Of a stretch of 64,000 bases of DNA, positions 1 through 14,835 are shown in pieces. The stretch covers positions 11,694,238-11,758,237 of the forward strand of contig CM036619.1 of the NCBI GenBank assembly GCA_020746105.1, in the 5' to 3' direction. How positions within the stretch are numbered: position 1 is the first letter of the stretch; every line of letters begins with the position of its first letter. The DNA comes from Trogon surrucura (taxonomy: Eukaryota; Chordata; Aves; Trogoniformes; Trogonidae). Position numbers and translations under genes: made by a program. The notes below the pieces were generated by a model that was given only the letters and a program-made list of their open reading frames with translations, was not told the DNA's origin and made no database searches.

Positions 1-1914
1 GGCAGCTGATGTGATCGGTCAGACTCCTGCCTAGCAGACAGCCCAGGGAAGGAAAGAGAGGAAGAAGGTAAAAGAAACAAGAATCAAAAAGGGAATGAAA
101 TAGCAACGAACAGCACATCGCTCACACTGTCCTTTCCCCAGTTGGAATAAACCCACATAACCAGACAGGAGAACATCTGTCTCCGGGAAGGCAAATGCAT
201 ACAGCTGTCAGTCCTAACAGGTATTAAAGTCATTATTATGAGCACACACATCATTATCCAGAGAGTACTTCATAAATCCAACTCAGCAGTGCCATCCAGC
301 AGGCCAGAAGCTTCCTTGACAGTAAATTCTACCAGGAATATGATTTTCGTCTAACTAGCTCACAGGATTGAGGGAATAACCATCTGCTCCTTGCTCTCCT
401 CCCACAGGCACTAACAGAAAGGGCTTAGTGGAATACGAGGATAATACTCATGCTTTCTTAAACAAGAAGCACCGTGGCATTTCCTCATATTCATGTGCCT
501 TCTGCAAAGGGGGAGCAATGGTGGCACAGCAGCCACCATACCTGCTATTTGTCTACAAAGCTGAGCAGGCTGTCTCAAGGGGTCTATTTAACCAAGGTAG
601 AAGATGGTTCTTGGTCGGAGGCAGGAATGAACAGATCCATGGGAGTGATTTCAGCCTGCCTAGGTTTGGCTGGTCCTCTGCAGCCTCTGAGGTCTCAGCA
701 GCATCATTAGTGAGTTACAGGAAAGGGATGCTTGCACATCATCTCCAGAGGTAGGCCTGGGCCTGAGTGAAGAACCTCCTGAGCACAGTGGACATCAGCA
801 GGCTGATTCAAATTCGGACACTCCTACTGCCTGGAAGAACAGCACCTAACTAGCGATTTTCCTCTCTGTCTCTGTGGGTCTTGTTAGCAAGCATTCTGAG
901 CACCTCAGGACCTTAATGGGTTTATCTTTGCAGCACTTCAGTGCAACAGGTAGGAGTAGCTTCTATTTGCAAACAGAGATCAGAGGCCTGAAAGCATAGA
1001 TCTTCCCATTTAGTTCCTTTAGAAGTCCAAATTCATTGCTAAAGCACGGTTGATGCTCTCAGGGGTGTCATACTGCTCTCACTCAACTCTCTTCGTGCCT
1101 CAGTCTGCTTGGGGAGTGTGCGCAAAGCTGCTTTGGACTGACGCAACCTCCAGCCCAAGAGCTTCCCCGAGCCCTGCCCCAACAGGGCAGATCCTTCAGC
1201 CTTTGCTCAGCAAGTCCCATTCCACAGGCGGGCTCATAACACACTCGGGGCAGATGTAGGTTCACTCTGTGCATCCAATTGTGATGAGGGCTGTGGGCAA
1301 TAAGAAATGTGACATGAGGATCAGTAGAGCTCTATGCAGAGGACAAGCTGTGCACTGTTCCCTTTCCACCCACACCCCGGGAACCAGGTTATCCCAAGGC
1401 TTTCCCCTGTGCAGGTGGCTGTGTACAAACCCCACAGCTGCTCCCACTGTGGCACTGCAGCCTCAGAAACTGAGGTCAGCAAGGGGATGAGTCCTGTTCT
1501 GCTGGATTTGGAACAGGTCAAGCAGAAAGCCCTAACCATCACCTTCACAGGTGGTTTGAGGCTCTGTTGCTTTACATTGTCTGGGGAACAAAAATATTAA
1601 CCCGTTTCCCAATGGTTGAATGCCAAGGTGGATTACCTGCTCAACCCCTGCTCTTCTACCCTATCATAGACCTGAAGAGATGGTTGTGGGGAGCAGGTGT
1701 GGCCAGTATTTCTGGGCCAAATCAGCAAGTATCTAAAGGCATGATGAAGACAGCAAACCTCACAGATCCCCAGCTCTGAGTTTGTGGATGGCCATGCATT
1801 CTGACGTGATCAGTCTCACATTCTGGCACAGACATCACTGGTGTCACAGAAGAAGTCACTTTGCCTGAAAGTTCCTCTGTTCCTTCCCATTTAAAACAGA
1901 GACATGAGCACATA
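1..1914. other. Non-coding sequence, no gene seen
   Basis: Moderately GC-rich for this window in 1000-1520. Short open frames of up to 108 codons occur in several frames but overlap each other and match no family I recognise. No repeat or RNA gene is visible. Confidence 0.6.
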
Positions 1915-2117
1915 GTCATAGAATCTCTAGAATCACAGAATCAATCATAGAACCATGGAACATTTTGGGTTGAAAGGGACCTTAAAAATCATCTCGTTCC
2001 AACGCCCTGCTATAGGCAGGGATACCTTCCACTATATCACGTTGGTCAAATCTTCATCCCACCTGGCCTTGAACATTTCTGGGGATGAGGCATCCACAAC
2101 TTCTTTGGGCAACCTGT
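1915..2117 (-). mobile_element. CR1 LINE 3' fragment
   Basis: The + strand starts with the reverse of the CR1 tail (TCATAGAATC-type repeats, 1915-1955). It continues with the usual GGTTGAAAGGGACCTTAAAA and ATCATCTCGTTCCAAC blocks and ends at GGGCAACCTGT (2117). So this is the last 200 bases of a 5'-truncated CR1 on the minus strand. It has many substitutions and is an old insertion. Confidence 0.93.
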
Positions 2118-5100
2118 AGTCATATCATAAATTTGCTGGAAGGAGTAGTGTGTTTGCCTTGCACTACTTTTAATACTTAAATGTTTTATTAGCCAAAGAA
2201 AAGACTCCTTCCCCTTACTGACGGCTTCTGCTCAGGTATTGCACACCAGGAGCAATCACCTTAAGTTTCTCCACTGAATACAGCAGTCTCACCCTTTCCT
2301 GGCTTCGTATGGAAGGACACACTGTGCTACCAAGGCAGCCAGCAGTCCAGTGAAGTTCTGAGACACATTAAAGGAGGAGCTTCTGGGAGAGAAACTCAGC
2401 ATGAGAAGGAGACGAGAGATGCAAGGGACTAGTCGTTCTCATGCTGGAAAGATGCATGTGCTGTATGTTCTTTCTTGTAAAGTTATGTTTGAAATACCAT
2501 TGCTATTTTCTGGGGGAAAAAAAATAAAAACAGACTGCATTTTAATTAAGCTTTCCCTGCTACTCAAGTCAGTTTGAGAGCAATTCCTAAGAATTCAAGC
2601 CTCTACTGACATATGAATTACTTAATTTTCATTTGCTGGAATACACCAGTTAAAATCTCACAGATGAAGAGCTTCTTCTGAGATACAGTTTGGATACTTT
2701 AGTCAAAAACTCTGTGGCTTTGGCAACTTAAGCAATTTGTTTTGCCACAGATCACATCTAATCACAAATTACAGTGTTGAAAGTAGTTAACAGAGACATA
2801 AGTTTTCAGTGAGTTTTAGAAAAAAACAGAGTTTGTTGATGCGACACACATGATAGAATTTCCCTCCTCTGTTCTCAAAATGCAGGTATCTCTTTGATTT
2901 GCAGCTCCCCTCACTTTCAAGTCTTGCATATGATGGACCATGCTACACTATACAGAACATGAAACATTGTGTTCAGAAGCACCTCTTGTTGGTGTCATCA
3001 ACGTTTTACAGGCTAAATGCAGCTAAAACCTTCTTGACACCAGAGGCTCATTATATCTCTGATGTTATATCAGATGTCATGAGTCTTAAGTTTTAGAAAT
3101 AACAAGGCCCTCATGATATTTGTCAACATTTTGAGGTACATAAATTTTCTGGTTATCTGAATCTCCACATTTCTCCTGGAAACACAAGCAGACCTAGCAA
3201 GTAATGACAGCTCCATGCTTACTTCACACAAAAGCCCAAACACAAGTCATGCTCTTTCCTAGGCCTTGTCCAACAGAGGTATAACTTCAACACCACAGAG
3301 ACCAAGAGGAGCTGGTATCTAATACCATCCGCGTTACACTGGTCATGCAGACTATGTGAGACTCAATGTCTTCCTGAGAAGACATAAATAAAATTCTTCC
3401 ATGAGCATGTCCTAAAATTAAAACTTTCAGATCTTTCTGGTGGATCTGTCTGAATGGCTCCTGATTAAGATATTGCATGATCATAGAATGTGAATATTCA
3501 TTAGTGAGGACCTCAAAGCACACTAATCTCCGTCCTGAATCTGATCTAAGAGCTGTTGTCATTCTTTTTTTTTTTTACCCCTCCTGACTGAATGGGTATT
3601 TAATGAGCCCATAGCAAGCTGAACAACTTCAGTGGGACAGAGAGCATGACTTGCTCAAAAATAGCCTACAGCCTGGTGGCTGTCAGTACTCTCCTGGGAG
3701 ATATCAGTTCAAGTTCCTTCACTAAGATGAGAGACTTCAACCTCGGTCTTTCATACCCCAAGGAAGCAATCTGAAATATTAGCGTTTTTTATTAACTGAC
3801 ATGGCACCGTTTCCTCTTGTGTGTGAGAAATAGCCAACCTCATTAAAGCACTTAACCTCATGTACACTCATGTGTAACATGAGTGAAAGGAAGATCCATT
3901 TTCCAACAGCTGCCAGGTCGATAACTCTATGTCCTGTTCCCCACCAGCTCCCTTAGGCATGCCAGTTTTGGTGCCACATTTTAGGTGGAACTCCTAGCTT
4001 TACAAGAACTTGGTGCCTGACTCGGGATGCAGCTTCTGCTGGAGAACAAAGGGGCAAAAAATGAGATGTTATAATTCTGAATCCAAATTTCCCTGGTGGA
4101 ATTAGCTATGGCTGCTCATGGAAGGACACTGTCCATTAAGGAGCTCTCAGGACACACACCTCCTTCAACTAAGGGCATGACCGATTTCTACAGAACTCCA
4201 TGGTAGAACTTCCACGGACTTCACTAGGAAGTGGTTTATTCCTCCAGTGCCTCTAATTCCACCACGGTATTTAAGGACTTTAGTCTGCTAGGTCTATTAT
4301 GCAGTAGAGTGCTTACATGACAAATGGAGCATAGTTTATTTCAGTTCTCATAAAACTCGACTGAAAAAAAGAAATGGGAGCTATTAAATAATTCAAGGGT
4401 GTCATAGCCATCAGCTGCCTGAATACCTGTGCAACAAAACATGCTTACAGAATATGATACTAAACCTTGTCTTAGTAAGAAGCATTGCTCTCTAAGAAAA
4501 AAATAAGAAACATAGAAGAAGAAGATTCTTATACAGGATATCTTTTAATAATAATAACAATGGGAACACCTCATTTCACATCCAAGTAAGGATGAATTGT
4601 GAGTTCAAATCAACATCACCTTTTTATCTCTAGATATGTGTGTAACATTAAAAATCAGGAGCATTGGAACAATAAGATGATACACCATTGGAGCAACAAA
4701 GTATCTTTGATTAATTCTCAAAACTACAGAGCTAAAGTTTAAAGCAACCAGAACGAGCACTTCAAAGGTCCCTGGATCATGTCACCTACACAGTTTGATA
4801 GACTAATAAATACACCTGCTCCATACACGGTCCACAGTCTGTAAGCCAAGAAGGACAGTTCCCTCTATGTTCTGTATACATCAATAGACTATGCAGCTTT
4901 GGCTTTCCAGAGATCACTTGATCATGGCCGGTTTTTTGGCCTTAAAATTACGATTTAGTGTGTGTTATGTGCAATCAAAGTTTAAAGTATCTCAAATATC
5001 CTACAAGCCATGATGTAACCTACTAGAATTGTATTTTTATGACAGGAAAATGTAGATATATGTTGCTGCACTCAACAACAGACTGAGAGCACGCTCTGCT

Positions 5101-6899
5101 GGGAAACTGTTAGAGGACTGTGTAGAGCAGAGGGAGCGAGACCTCATGTAGATTTGCCCCTGCTTCCTTACAGTCTTTGCAGGGACTCAGATGGGTGAGT
5201 TGCCTGGAGTGGAGCACCCCCACATTCACAACTGGGTTTTGTCTGAGGTGTAGTTTTCACTCCAAAAGAGAATCTACAAGGAACAAACACTTACGCAATC
5301 TGGATGAGCAAGTGACTGGGACCTTGGAGTGATCCCAAGGAGTTACCTCACTTAAAAGTGTGGGCGTCCCTGTCGACTTCCATAGGTGTTCATGCATAGC
5401 TTTAACTGTGGTATCCACAGCATTCCCTTTGTGATGTGTGCACAGAGCTGAATATGTCAAAATTGGATAACAAATGCCAACACGTGGAACAAGGGGTCAT
5501 CTAACTGAGAAGCCTCCAACAGCAAGGTCAGAGGTATGTCTCCAACTCTGCCCTGCTTCAGTTTGGGCTCCCAGCTCAGTAACTGCACAATCACTTCTCT
5601 CTCTACTCCATATCCACAGACTGGATTACCTTTAGTAGATAAGTACCAAAGTCCTCTTTTTTCCCCCCAAAGCTATGGGAGAAGTCAATGCTCTCTAAAA
5701 GTGCAGTCACTGAGATAGCATGTCATTGCCCCCAGCCCTTGTGCCTGCGGAATTTAGATGCTTTGAGGCTTAGAAGGTAAGAATGCAGTTTTAAGCATTC
5801 TAGTTTTAGGCACCAGCCCATGTGATATATAGGCACTGTAAGTTCTTTGTGGATTTTCCACCCAATGCCTTATCTGCAGGTGCAGTATGCCATTATATAT
5901 GTGTTTTATAACACAAGAATACTCGCCAACGGTTTCTGATCCTAGAAAGCAGCAGACTGATCAGAGAATGTGGATTCTGAGGAGCAGCCATTGAAAGGAA
6001 ACTCAAAGAGATCAAAGAGATCAAAGCAGCTGACAAGGTGCAGAAAATTAAGCATTAGGGTGAGTTGAAGCAGACAGGAAGAAATGAGAGAACAAGATAG
6101 AGAGCTGCAAATATGTGTGGATGTGCACGCACACACAAGTGACTCCTCTGGGCAATACTGAATTTCTACTCCTGCACAGACACAACTTTCCACACATTGC
6201 AGCAGATTCAAAAGCAAATTTGGCCTTCAACATCGTGCTGCCAAACCATTTTAGCTAAGAAATAAAACCAATCCAAAGATAAGCATGCCACTGAGACATA
6301 GCTTCCGATATAAATGGGAGAACATGAAAAAGTCACTTCCATGTTCAGACTAGCTCCTCCTTGTAGGATATCCTCACCTTTACTTAATGATTGAAGCAAT
6401 TTGACAAAGTGCCGACTATGAAGCAGCTGCAGTGGAGAGGAACTGTAGAATGAAACAGGCAGTGTTGAAAAAAGAGTATTTTGGAGATTTAGTCAACTAT
6501 CCTTGGTCAAATCCTGCAGCTGGAGTACATCTAGTTTGATGAATGTGAAAGGAACGTGTATGCACTGTTTGAAGCCATACCAGGATGCAAAACAAAGTGT
6601 GAATGGCGGGGGTGGGGTTTTGGGACATTAAAAAGCACGCCCCAATGTGCGTTTCAGTTCTCTAAGATGCTCCTGTAGACACCGTCACCAGGTGAATTCG
6701 AAACAGAAATGTCCTGATCTGGCTGCCTGTCACCTGCTGCAATTGCTTGCAGCTACCCCCCCCATCCCAAGCAGAGTAGAGAGTGCATCTTCCCAGCTCC
6801 AGCAGCAGCAATTCTCCCCACCCCAAAGGGCAGGTCTATATTTGAAACCACAGAGGCGTATAATCTGATGGAAACAGCATTCTTTGAGTCCGTGGGCAG
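2118..6899. other. Upstream non-coding DNA, no gene seen
   Basis: AT-rich sequence with no frame above 91 codons and no recognisable repeat. A short tandem AGAGATCAA pair lies near 6006-6026, and a T run at 3566-3577. Regulatory elements may exist but cannot be pointed to here. Confidence 0.6.
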
Positions 6900-7310
6900 T
6901 GCCCAGCACCCCAGTAGCACGACATTTGTTCCTTTATTCGCCGCTGTTTAGCGAATCCTTAAAGCAGCGGTGTGCTTTTGGGTGTATAAATTACGAGACA
7001 ACAACAAAGGGAATATGAGACAAAATTAAAGACATTACTGCTAGCTCCCATAAATTATCTCTGTAGTCTATTTTAACAGCATGGATTTACCAGTGCACGT
7101 TAAAATAGCACGAATAATAAACCCACCTAATAGACTAACCAGGCATTAATGAAAGAGCAGAATATTGTTTTGCGTTCTCCAGAACGCGAGAAAGAAAAGT
7201 ATTCCCACCAGTTCTGATAATGCCTTTCCAGAGGGAAAGAATCATAATCTTCTGTATTGAAAAAGAGAGTGATCTCTTGGAATTGGAAAGAAAAGGAATT
7301 AATAAAACTA
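6900..7310. promoter_or_regulatory. Candidate conserved upstream element of LRATD2
   Basis: An AT-rich stretch that nevertheless retains several CpGs (TTCGCCGCTG, AGCGAATCC, TTACGAGAC, GCACGTTAAAA, AACGCGAG). It carries homeodomain-like cores (TAAATTA, GCATTAATGA) and lies 100-500 bases before the CpG island. This is the look of a vertebrate conserved non-coding element; conservation itself was not tested. Confidence 0.35.
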
Positions 7311-7802
7311 ATTATAAGCTCTGCTCATGGAGGAATCGAGGGCACTAAATCAGCCCAGGACAGACGGGCTCTTTGATTTTGCTCGTTTTACAACTTCCCT
7401 GTTATTGTTTGGGGTTCCGAGGCGGCACCTCCCGGCGCCCCCGCGCAGAGGAGCTGCGGGGCGGACGCTTCTCCCGCGGGACGCTGCGGGATCCTGCGCG
7501 CCCCTCCGCGCCCGCGGGGCGATTCCCACGGCTCCGCCACCGGGCTTCGCATCGCCCCTCCGCGCTATCCCAGGCAAACTCCGGCTCCCAGTTACTCCCC
7601 CGCCGACCAAACTGGCGGGTTGGGCTGCTTTATGGCACCGTTCCCTTAAAGGGGCCGCGGGTGAGCGGGAGTTGCCGTGTGAGCGCGTTGCGCGCCCGCT
7701 GCCGAGCGCCGACAAGAGCTTTGCGGCCGCGGTACCGACAGCACCGGCGGCTTGACCTCCGCTCGCAGAGCAGCCTCGTCAGGGAGCAAAGCGCTTGGCA
7801 TG

Positions 7803-7909
7803 TAGAAGAGAGGAAAAAGGTGCGGGGAGGAGGAAAGGGAGGGGGGAGGAAGGAGCATGGCGGGGGGAGGGAAAAAAAAAAAATTAAAAGGGGGGAGGGG
7901 GGGAAAGAG
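7803..7909 (+). promoter_or_regulatory. Purine-rich G-run tract upstream of LRATD2 exon 1
   Basis: About 100 bases that are almost entirely A and G, with several runs of four to seven G and a run of twelve A. Such tracts can form G-quadruplex or triplex structures, and GAGA/MAZ/SP-type factors bind similar sequence. It sits directly before the likely transcription start. The function is inferred. Confidence 0.5.
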
Positions 7910-8079
7910 CTGCCTCTTTAAATGCTGGGGGCTGAGCCCTCCGCCGGGGCGTCCGCAGCCCGATCCAGCCTCCCTCCCCTTGGCCGTGCCTCCCCGGCGC
8001 TTGTTGCACAGCCCCAGTGCCGGCGGCGCGGCGCACGGGCGCTGCTGCTGCGCGGGGAGCGCGGAGCCGGGCCGGGGCC

Positions 8080-8175
8080 ATGATCCAGCCGCGCTGCGCG
8101 CCCGCCCCCCCGCAGCCTCGCCGCCGCCCGCCAGCCCTAGAGCCGCTCCCGGCGCCGCCAAGCCTTCTGCGCCCG
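8080..8175 (+). other. Upstream ORF in LRATD2 exon 1, predicted to overlap the main start after splicing
   Basis: The ATG at 8080 has G at -3 and A at +4 (adequate context). Its frame stays open for exactly 32 codons up to the predicted donor at 8175. Joined to 8668, it continues for nine codons in a frame different from LRATD2 and stops at TGA 8695-8697, 22 bases after the main ATG begins. The peptide is Pro/Arg-rich and unlikely to have its own function. If transcribed, it would force leaky scanning to the LRATD2 start. This depends on the splice model and on transcription starting upstream of 8080. Confidence 0.4.
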
Positions 8176-9575
<1,400 letters not shown>

Positions 9576-9787
9576 CAGCCTCAGCACCACCATGCTGCTT
9601 AGCCTGGGTGATGGGGATTAAAACTGAAGGCTGCGAAATTGAGCTGTTATAAGCCCTTTGGGCCCGCTTCGGTGCAGCTTCATTCCAATCACATGTGAAA
9701 GGAAGGGGGAAAGCTGATTAAGTGTCTGTGCTTCAGTGCTTAACTCCTTCAGTGCTTGATGATGAAACCACTGACTTCTTTGTAGAG

Positions 9788-9793
9788 AATAAA
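9788..9793 (+). terminator. LRATD2: Proximal AATAAA poly(A) signal candidate
   Basis: A canonical hexamer 213 bases after the LRATD2 stop, followed within about 30-65 bases by a C/T-rich stretch. It would give a very short 3' UTR if used. Only 3'-end sequencing can show use. Confidence 0.35.
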
Positions 9794-12700
9794 ACTCAGG
9801 GCAATTCTACCCTTCTCCACTCCCACCTCTTTCCTTTCCTCTCTGTCCTCTTTGTGCATAGCCTTTCCTTCGACCATCTGCCAGTAGGCCTGACCCTACA
9901 AGATGCTAAATGCCTTTGACATCTACTTATCAACAGAAGTTAAGAGTATGTAATACTATTAAGAGGGAGCCAACAACTTGCAGGACATGGCTGCGTAGTT
10001 CTCAGCGCATGATTAGTTTGCAGCTGAGAAGCATGAGGATATTGTTGTCTCTTCTCTTTCCCTGTTTCTCTTCAGTTGTGGCTCCTGTTGGTATTGCAAC
10101 AAGCTGCTCGCTTGCCTGGTGCAAGGCTCCATAGATTGGTAGCCAGCCCCCTAGAAGGTGTAAGGGAGAAATCACTAATTTTAATGAAATGAGTTTGATG
10201 TGCCTGGTGCTGTCTTAATTGATAGAAGTTTGCAGATGGGCAGGGGAGCTCCTCCTTTGCAATCTGTATGTGACTCTGAGGACAGAAGATGTGTTTATTG
10301 CTGACCAGTCCCAGGGGAGGAGGAGGTTTGCAATCCTGAATAAGGAGTCTACACATTGGTTTGTGCTGGGACTCTTAAAGGCAGATACCGAGCTATGCCA
10401 TTGCTCATTACAGGCTCCCTGGCTTCACCTAAAGCAAATGGCAGAGCTCCTGATTACATCTGTGGTACACATCAGGGCAGTAGAAGCAGGTTGCTCATGT
10501 GCAAGATTGTGTCTCAAGTAAGCTGTCCCTTGAGGGGGTGGCCTCTTGGCTGGGTGCTCCTGGCCGTGACCGTGTCACAGGTTCTGCACCACAGTAAACA
10601 CGGCTGTGATGAGAGGGAGCACAGGCTGAAAAGCGTTGCTGGCAAGGGGATTTGGGTGTTCCTTTTTTCCTTCCTTACCGCAGAGCCATTTCCTCTTGAT
10701 TAGGGATTTCATGTTTCCTTTTTTTGCTGATTTTTATGCTATGCAGCTGAGCTATAGCATTGGAGAAAAGGAGAGGACATGCCTCCAAATTGTGGCAAAA
10801 GTCCCTCATTAAACAATAGGGAGGTGGAGTGCAGTGCTGCCTGCTTTGAATATTCCCTGAACTTGTTTTCAGTTCTCAAACTGGTCTCCTGCACAGGCAG
10901 CGCTGTCAGGTGTTTGTCCTGAGATCTGAAGTGTGTGAGCAAACACTGATTTGGAGGCAGTTTCTAATGCAAAATTCTTTTCCCTTAAAGCACAATACTG
11001 ATGAGGTGAGCTTGAAGGTAAGCCTGAGTTCATGTAAATAATAGAAGCTAACAGCGTGTTGTAAGCTTGAAGTGTAGTTAATACTGTCTTCCCCACAGTT
11101 GTTTACAGTTATACCACAAAGTACTCTGCGTGCTTTCCACCCCATAGCAAAGTTTGTCATTTAAGAACAGATAGATACCAGCAACTTTGCCAATATGATC
11201 CAAATAGATTGTGGTGTTTTGTTTTCTGCCTGAAATACACAAGCTAGGAAAAAGCTGTGAAAGACTACTTCATCCTTACTTAAGGAGGAAAAATAACTCC
11301 TAGGGTTATGCAAATACACCATATACAGTTTCCTTAATGACTCCCATACTCTTATTTTGGGCTGTGAAATACTCAAGTCCAAAGGAGAGCTTAAAAAGCT
11401 CCCTTAGAATGCTATAGCTCAGGTGTCTGCACTAACTTATTTTCTCCAATATGCAATTGAGTTACACTCAAGTTACTGTGGTTGTCAAGCAGATGTGCAA
11501 CCTTGCTTTGAGAGCATAACTACCAATATCTAACTGTAATAGGGTTAAAATATGATTAATATATGTATTTCTGATTACAGGTTTTGTACAACTACTAGTA
11601 ACCACTAAAACCTGAAATTGTCACTGAAATAGCCTGAAAAAAGGGTGAGGAAGGGTCTTGTACTGACTAATATGAGACAACTGAGATTATGTGGACCATG
11701 AGTAAATGTCTGACTGGTTTCTTTCATATTGAAACCTTTTGCATAACAAAGTTTATTTCACTGTGTAATATAGGTATGTAAAGTAATATTTTCTTACAGA
11801 TATTTTTGAAAGTTAAAAAAAAAAAATCCCTTCATAACCTTGCATTTGAAAGTAAGTTGTTATGCACATTATTTTCCAGTCCTCTGAATGGGTTTATTTT
11901 TCATTAGTGATCTAAAGTATATTCTAGGTCATGAAGTATAGAAACTGTTATAAATGTCAAATATTATGTATCTACAGGGTACTAAACAGTAAACTAGTTG
12001 TGGAAATATTTTTCCCTTGTGTCTGAAACATCAGAACTATGACACTTAGCCATTTCTCTCCTTCTGAGATACCCTGCATAGTCTGGCTTTGTTTTCTGTT
12101 CTTTTTTTTTTTTAATTTTTGCTTAATAAGAAAAGGACCAAATCTGCTTGGGAATGGAGAGCAAAGCTTCTTTGACCAACTAAAATCGTGTCTTGTGCTG
12201 ATCTTGGTGCTTCTCTGTACCGGTCATGCCTTTTGGGATAAATTCCCACACAGGCATAGGGTCTTAGCAAGGAATCCCAGAGCTTGCACTGCCCTGCTAG
12301 GACAGAGAATGAAGCAGAGAGCTTGTCTCTCAGCAAATCAGAGCCTGCCACGCGTTCTGCTGTGCTTATAAAACCTATATGCTCCTCTGACACCTGGGAT
12401 ACGGGTGTTCAGTATTTAAAACAAATAGATATTTGGAATCTTTAAACTCTTCTGCAAGCTACATTTTGAGGGGTTTATTTTGTCTCCTGGTATTCCATTG
12501 TTTGTAAAAGAAGATGATGGGGAGGAAGACTGGGTTTTTTTTTATTTAGTCTGGAAGAGGGCCACCTCCACATAAGGATTTCTTATTGCAGCAGATAAAG
12601 ATGCAACTGTTGAATCTTTAACAGGCAGGTCCTTTTTCCCTACCTGTTGTTTGGGCAGTGTTATCTAATAGGTGCTACTAAACACCACTGCAATCATTTC

Positions 12701-13179
12701 TAAGCAGTTTTGTTTTAAAGCCATGGACTTGTAATGAGCTGGATGTGAGAACAGGAGTTGCTGTAGAAGGACATCACAACTGCTTAGGTTCTTGTCTTTG
12801 CTGTACTTTACTCGGTTTCTGTCTGCAGACTAGGCTGGGATTTCTAGAGCGTGATTTTTAAGGAAGAAAGTTCTCCTGGAAAACAGACTTTTTCTGTATA
12901 TGTGTATACTTTTGTGTAGATCACAAAAGGGGGTGGAGGGGAAGAACAGATAAAGATGCTCTTCTCTGCTGCTAATTCTTTAACATATAGAAATTCAGGT
13001 GTGATCCTCCTGCAGAACTTACGGTTCAGCAGAGGTCCTAAACCTAATCCCAAATTTGAGGCTGTGAGTAGACCCTACCTCAAGCCACTTGAAATTTGGG
13101 AAGACAGTTCATGTATTTGAAGTTAAGTGTATATTCACATTTCCTCATGAATAAGGGCCTGGAATTTTGATCCGAGGTC

Positions 13180-13680
13180 TCTGGTGGGAGCGTGGAGGAT
13201 CTGAAGTTGCATAATCACTTGGGGGAGAACAAGTAGCGCTGTGAAAGCTGTTTCTGAAAGGGCCTCTTGTCCAAACAAGGCTCGTGGAATTCAGCCCAAA
13301 CGTTGGCCTCGGTTTCCCCCTGGAAATGCAGGAGCTGCCCTGATTAGGCGAGAGAGGTGTCTTACCCAGCAGTTGTAAACTAAGCCGATGATCGTGCTGC
13401 AGACCGTTCGCCGCTATCTTTGTCTGTCTAGTCATGCTTGAACTTTCCCTTGCATTTTTAATATTCAAAGTTAACATAGTTTGTTTTAAAAGTTCTTTGA
13501 TTGTACAAACACTCGATCATCTATATGAATTTATTCATTTGGGCATGCCTACTGCTGCCGATAGGGTGACTGCTGTGAATATCATTATGCACATGTTAAG
13601 GCTGGCAAGACTGAGCCCCAGATGTGTAAATGTAGCTCCAGCTAGGAAATGTAGATGAGCAATTGTATTTCCCCAGAGTA
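13180..13680. promoter_or_regulatory. CpG-retaining block, candidate conserved element
   Basis: About a dozen CpGs occur within 13165-13565, far above the surrounding AT-rich DNA (for example TTCGCCGCTATC and ACTCGATCATC), next to motif-rich AT sequence. It lies inside the presumed LRATD2 3' UTR. It could be a conserved UTR segment, an enhancer, or a small separate exon. No protein match was recognised in its short frames. Confidence 0.3.
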
Positions 13681-14582
13681 TTGGGGTGTGTTTGATGCAA
13701 ATAATGTCTTGGAAAAGGCTTTATAGTAAAACCTGCAATTATCCCTTGATTGAGTAATTTTAAAAACACAGTTTAGACATTCACCTTCCATGGCAGTGAA
13801 GAAGGACATAAAATGAAGACTATTTCAAGTTATCCCTGAGTCTGTGTGAATGCAAAGTATTGATCACAGCAGCTCTCTGGCCAACATAGTAGGCAGCTGT
13901 GTAGGGTAGGCGGGGAAAATACCCAAAAAACTAATTCAAAACCTATATTTTCTTACTTGGAAAAATGTATTCTTCAGACTGAAGGACACTAGACTATGGA
14001 AGTAAACTTTCAATTGTTTTGTATAAACGAAACCCTAGGCAAACTTCATAAGTTTTGTTCATTTAAATTCAACATTCCATTGTCAGTACTAAAATAAGTA
14101 ATATTATGTGATGAATATATTTCAGATTTTGAATGTAACGGTGGTTTTCTTTTTTGTCTTCTCTTTTGGTCAAGTTTTACCGAAGGTCTGTCCTTTGGTG
14201 TGTGAAATGTGTTGTTGTTTTCCTGCCTGTGCTTTTCTGACAATTACCAATACCAACCATAGTTCTAACAGCCATGTAGGAACAAATATTTTTTGGAAAG
14301 TGAAATTTTAATTTTATGTCACAGATCAGAGACTAGTAATTAAATAGAGGTAGGAAAGACATTGTTTCCAACAGCAGTTTCTATTTGTAAGGAATCTACT
14401 GTTAACTGAGTATGTGTTGACTACTCTTATAAATCAATGTGCAGTGATAAGGCCAGGTGTATTGTATAATGGTCTTAGACTTTCAGATTACGGTTTGGTT
14501 TTTTTTTTAAGCTGTTGGTAGGAAGAAATCAGGGTGACTTCAAACACTGTTGGTCTAGATGGTTCTTTTGCATTAATATTGA

Positions 14583-14588
14583 AATAAA
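14583..14588 (+). terminator. LRATD2: Distal AATAAA poly(A) signal candidate
   Basis: A canonical hexamer followed by T-rich sequence (GGCTTTCTTTAAATG). It could be an alternative end of the long 3' UTR, about 240 bases before the next signal. Confidence 0.3.
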
Positions 14589-14829
14589 GGCTTTCTTTAA
14601 ATGCACACTTGAAATTCCTGACATTGTAACACTTCATGAAATCATCCACAATAATAAGTGTAATCACAAAATACGATTTTCTTTCCACCATGAGCATTTT
14701 ACGTAAGCCGTCTTTTGTCAGTAAATGTTGAATTGTTAGTGCAAATATCTTCTTTTCCTGAGAAAGAAGTACAGATCATTGATTGTACCATTTCCTTCAA
14801 AATGAAGGGCACTGCATAGTAACTAAAAA

Positions 14830-14835
14830 AATAAA
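14830..14835 (+). terminator. LRATD2: Distal AATAAA poly(A) signal candidate, best downstream element
   Basis: A canonical hexamer followed after 20-65 bases by a strong T- and GT-rich tract (14858-14900), the expected downstream element. It is the best candidate for the end of the long LRATD2 transcript. Confidence 0.45.
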
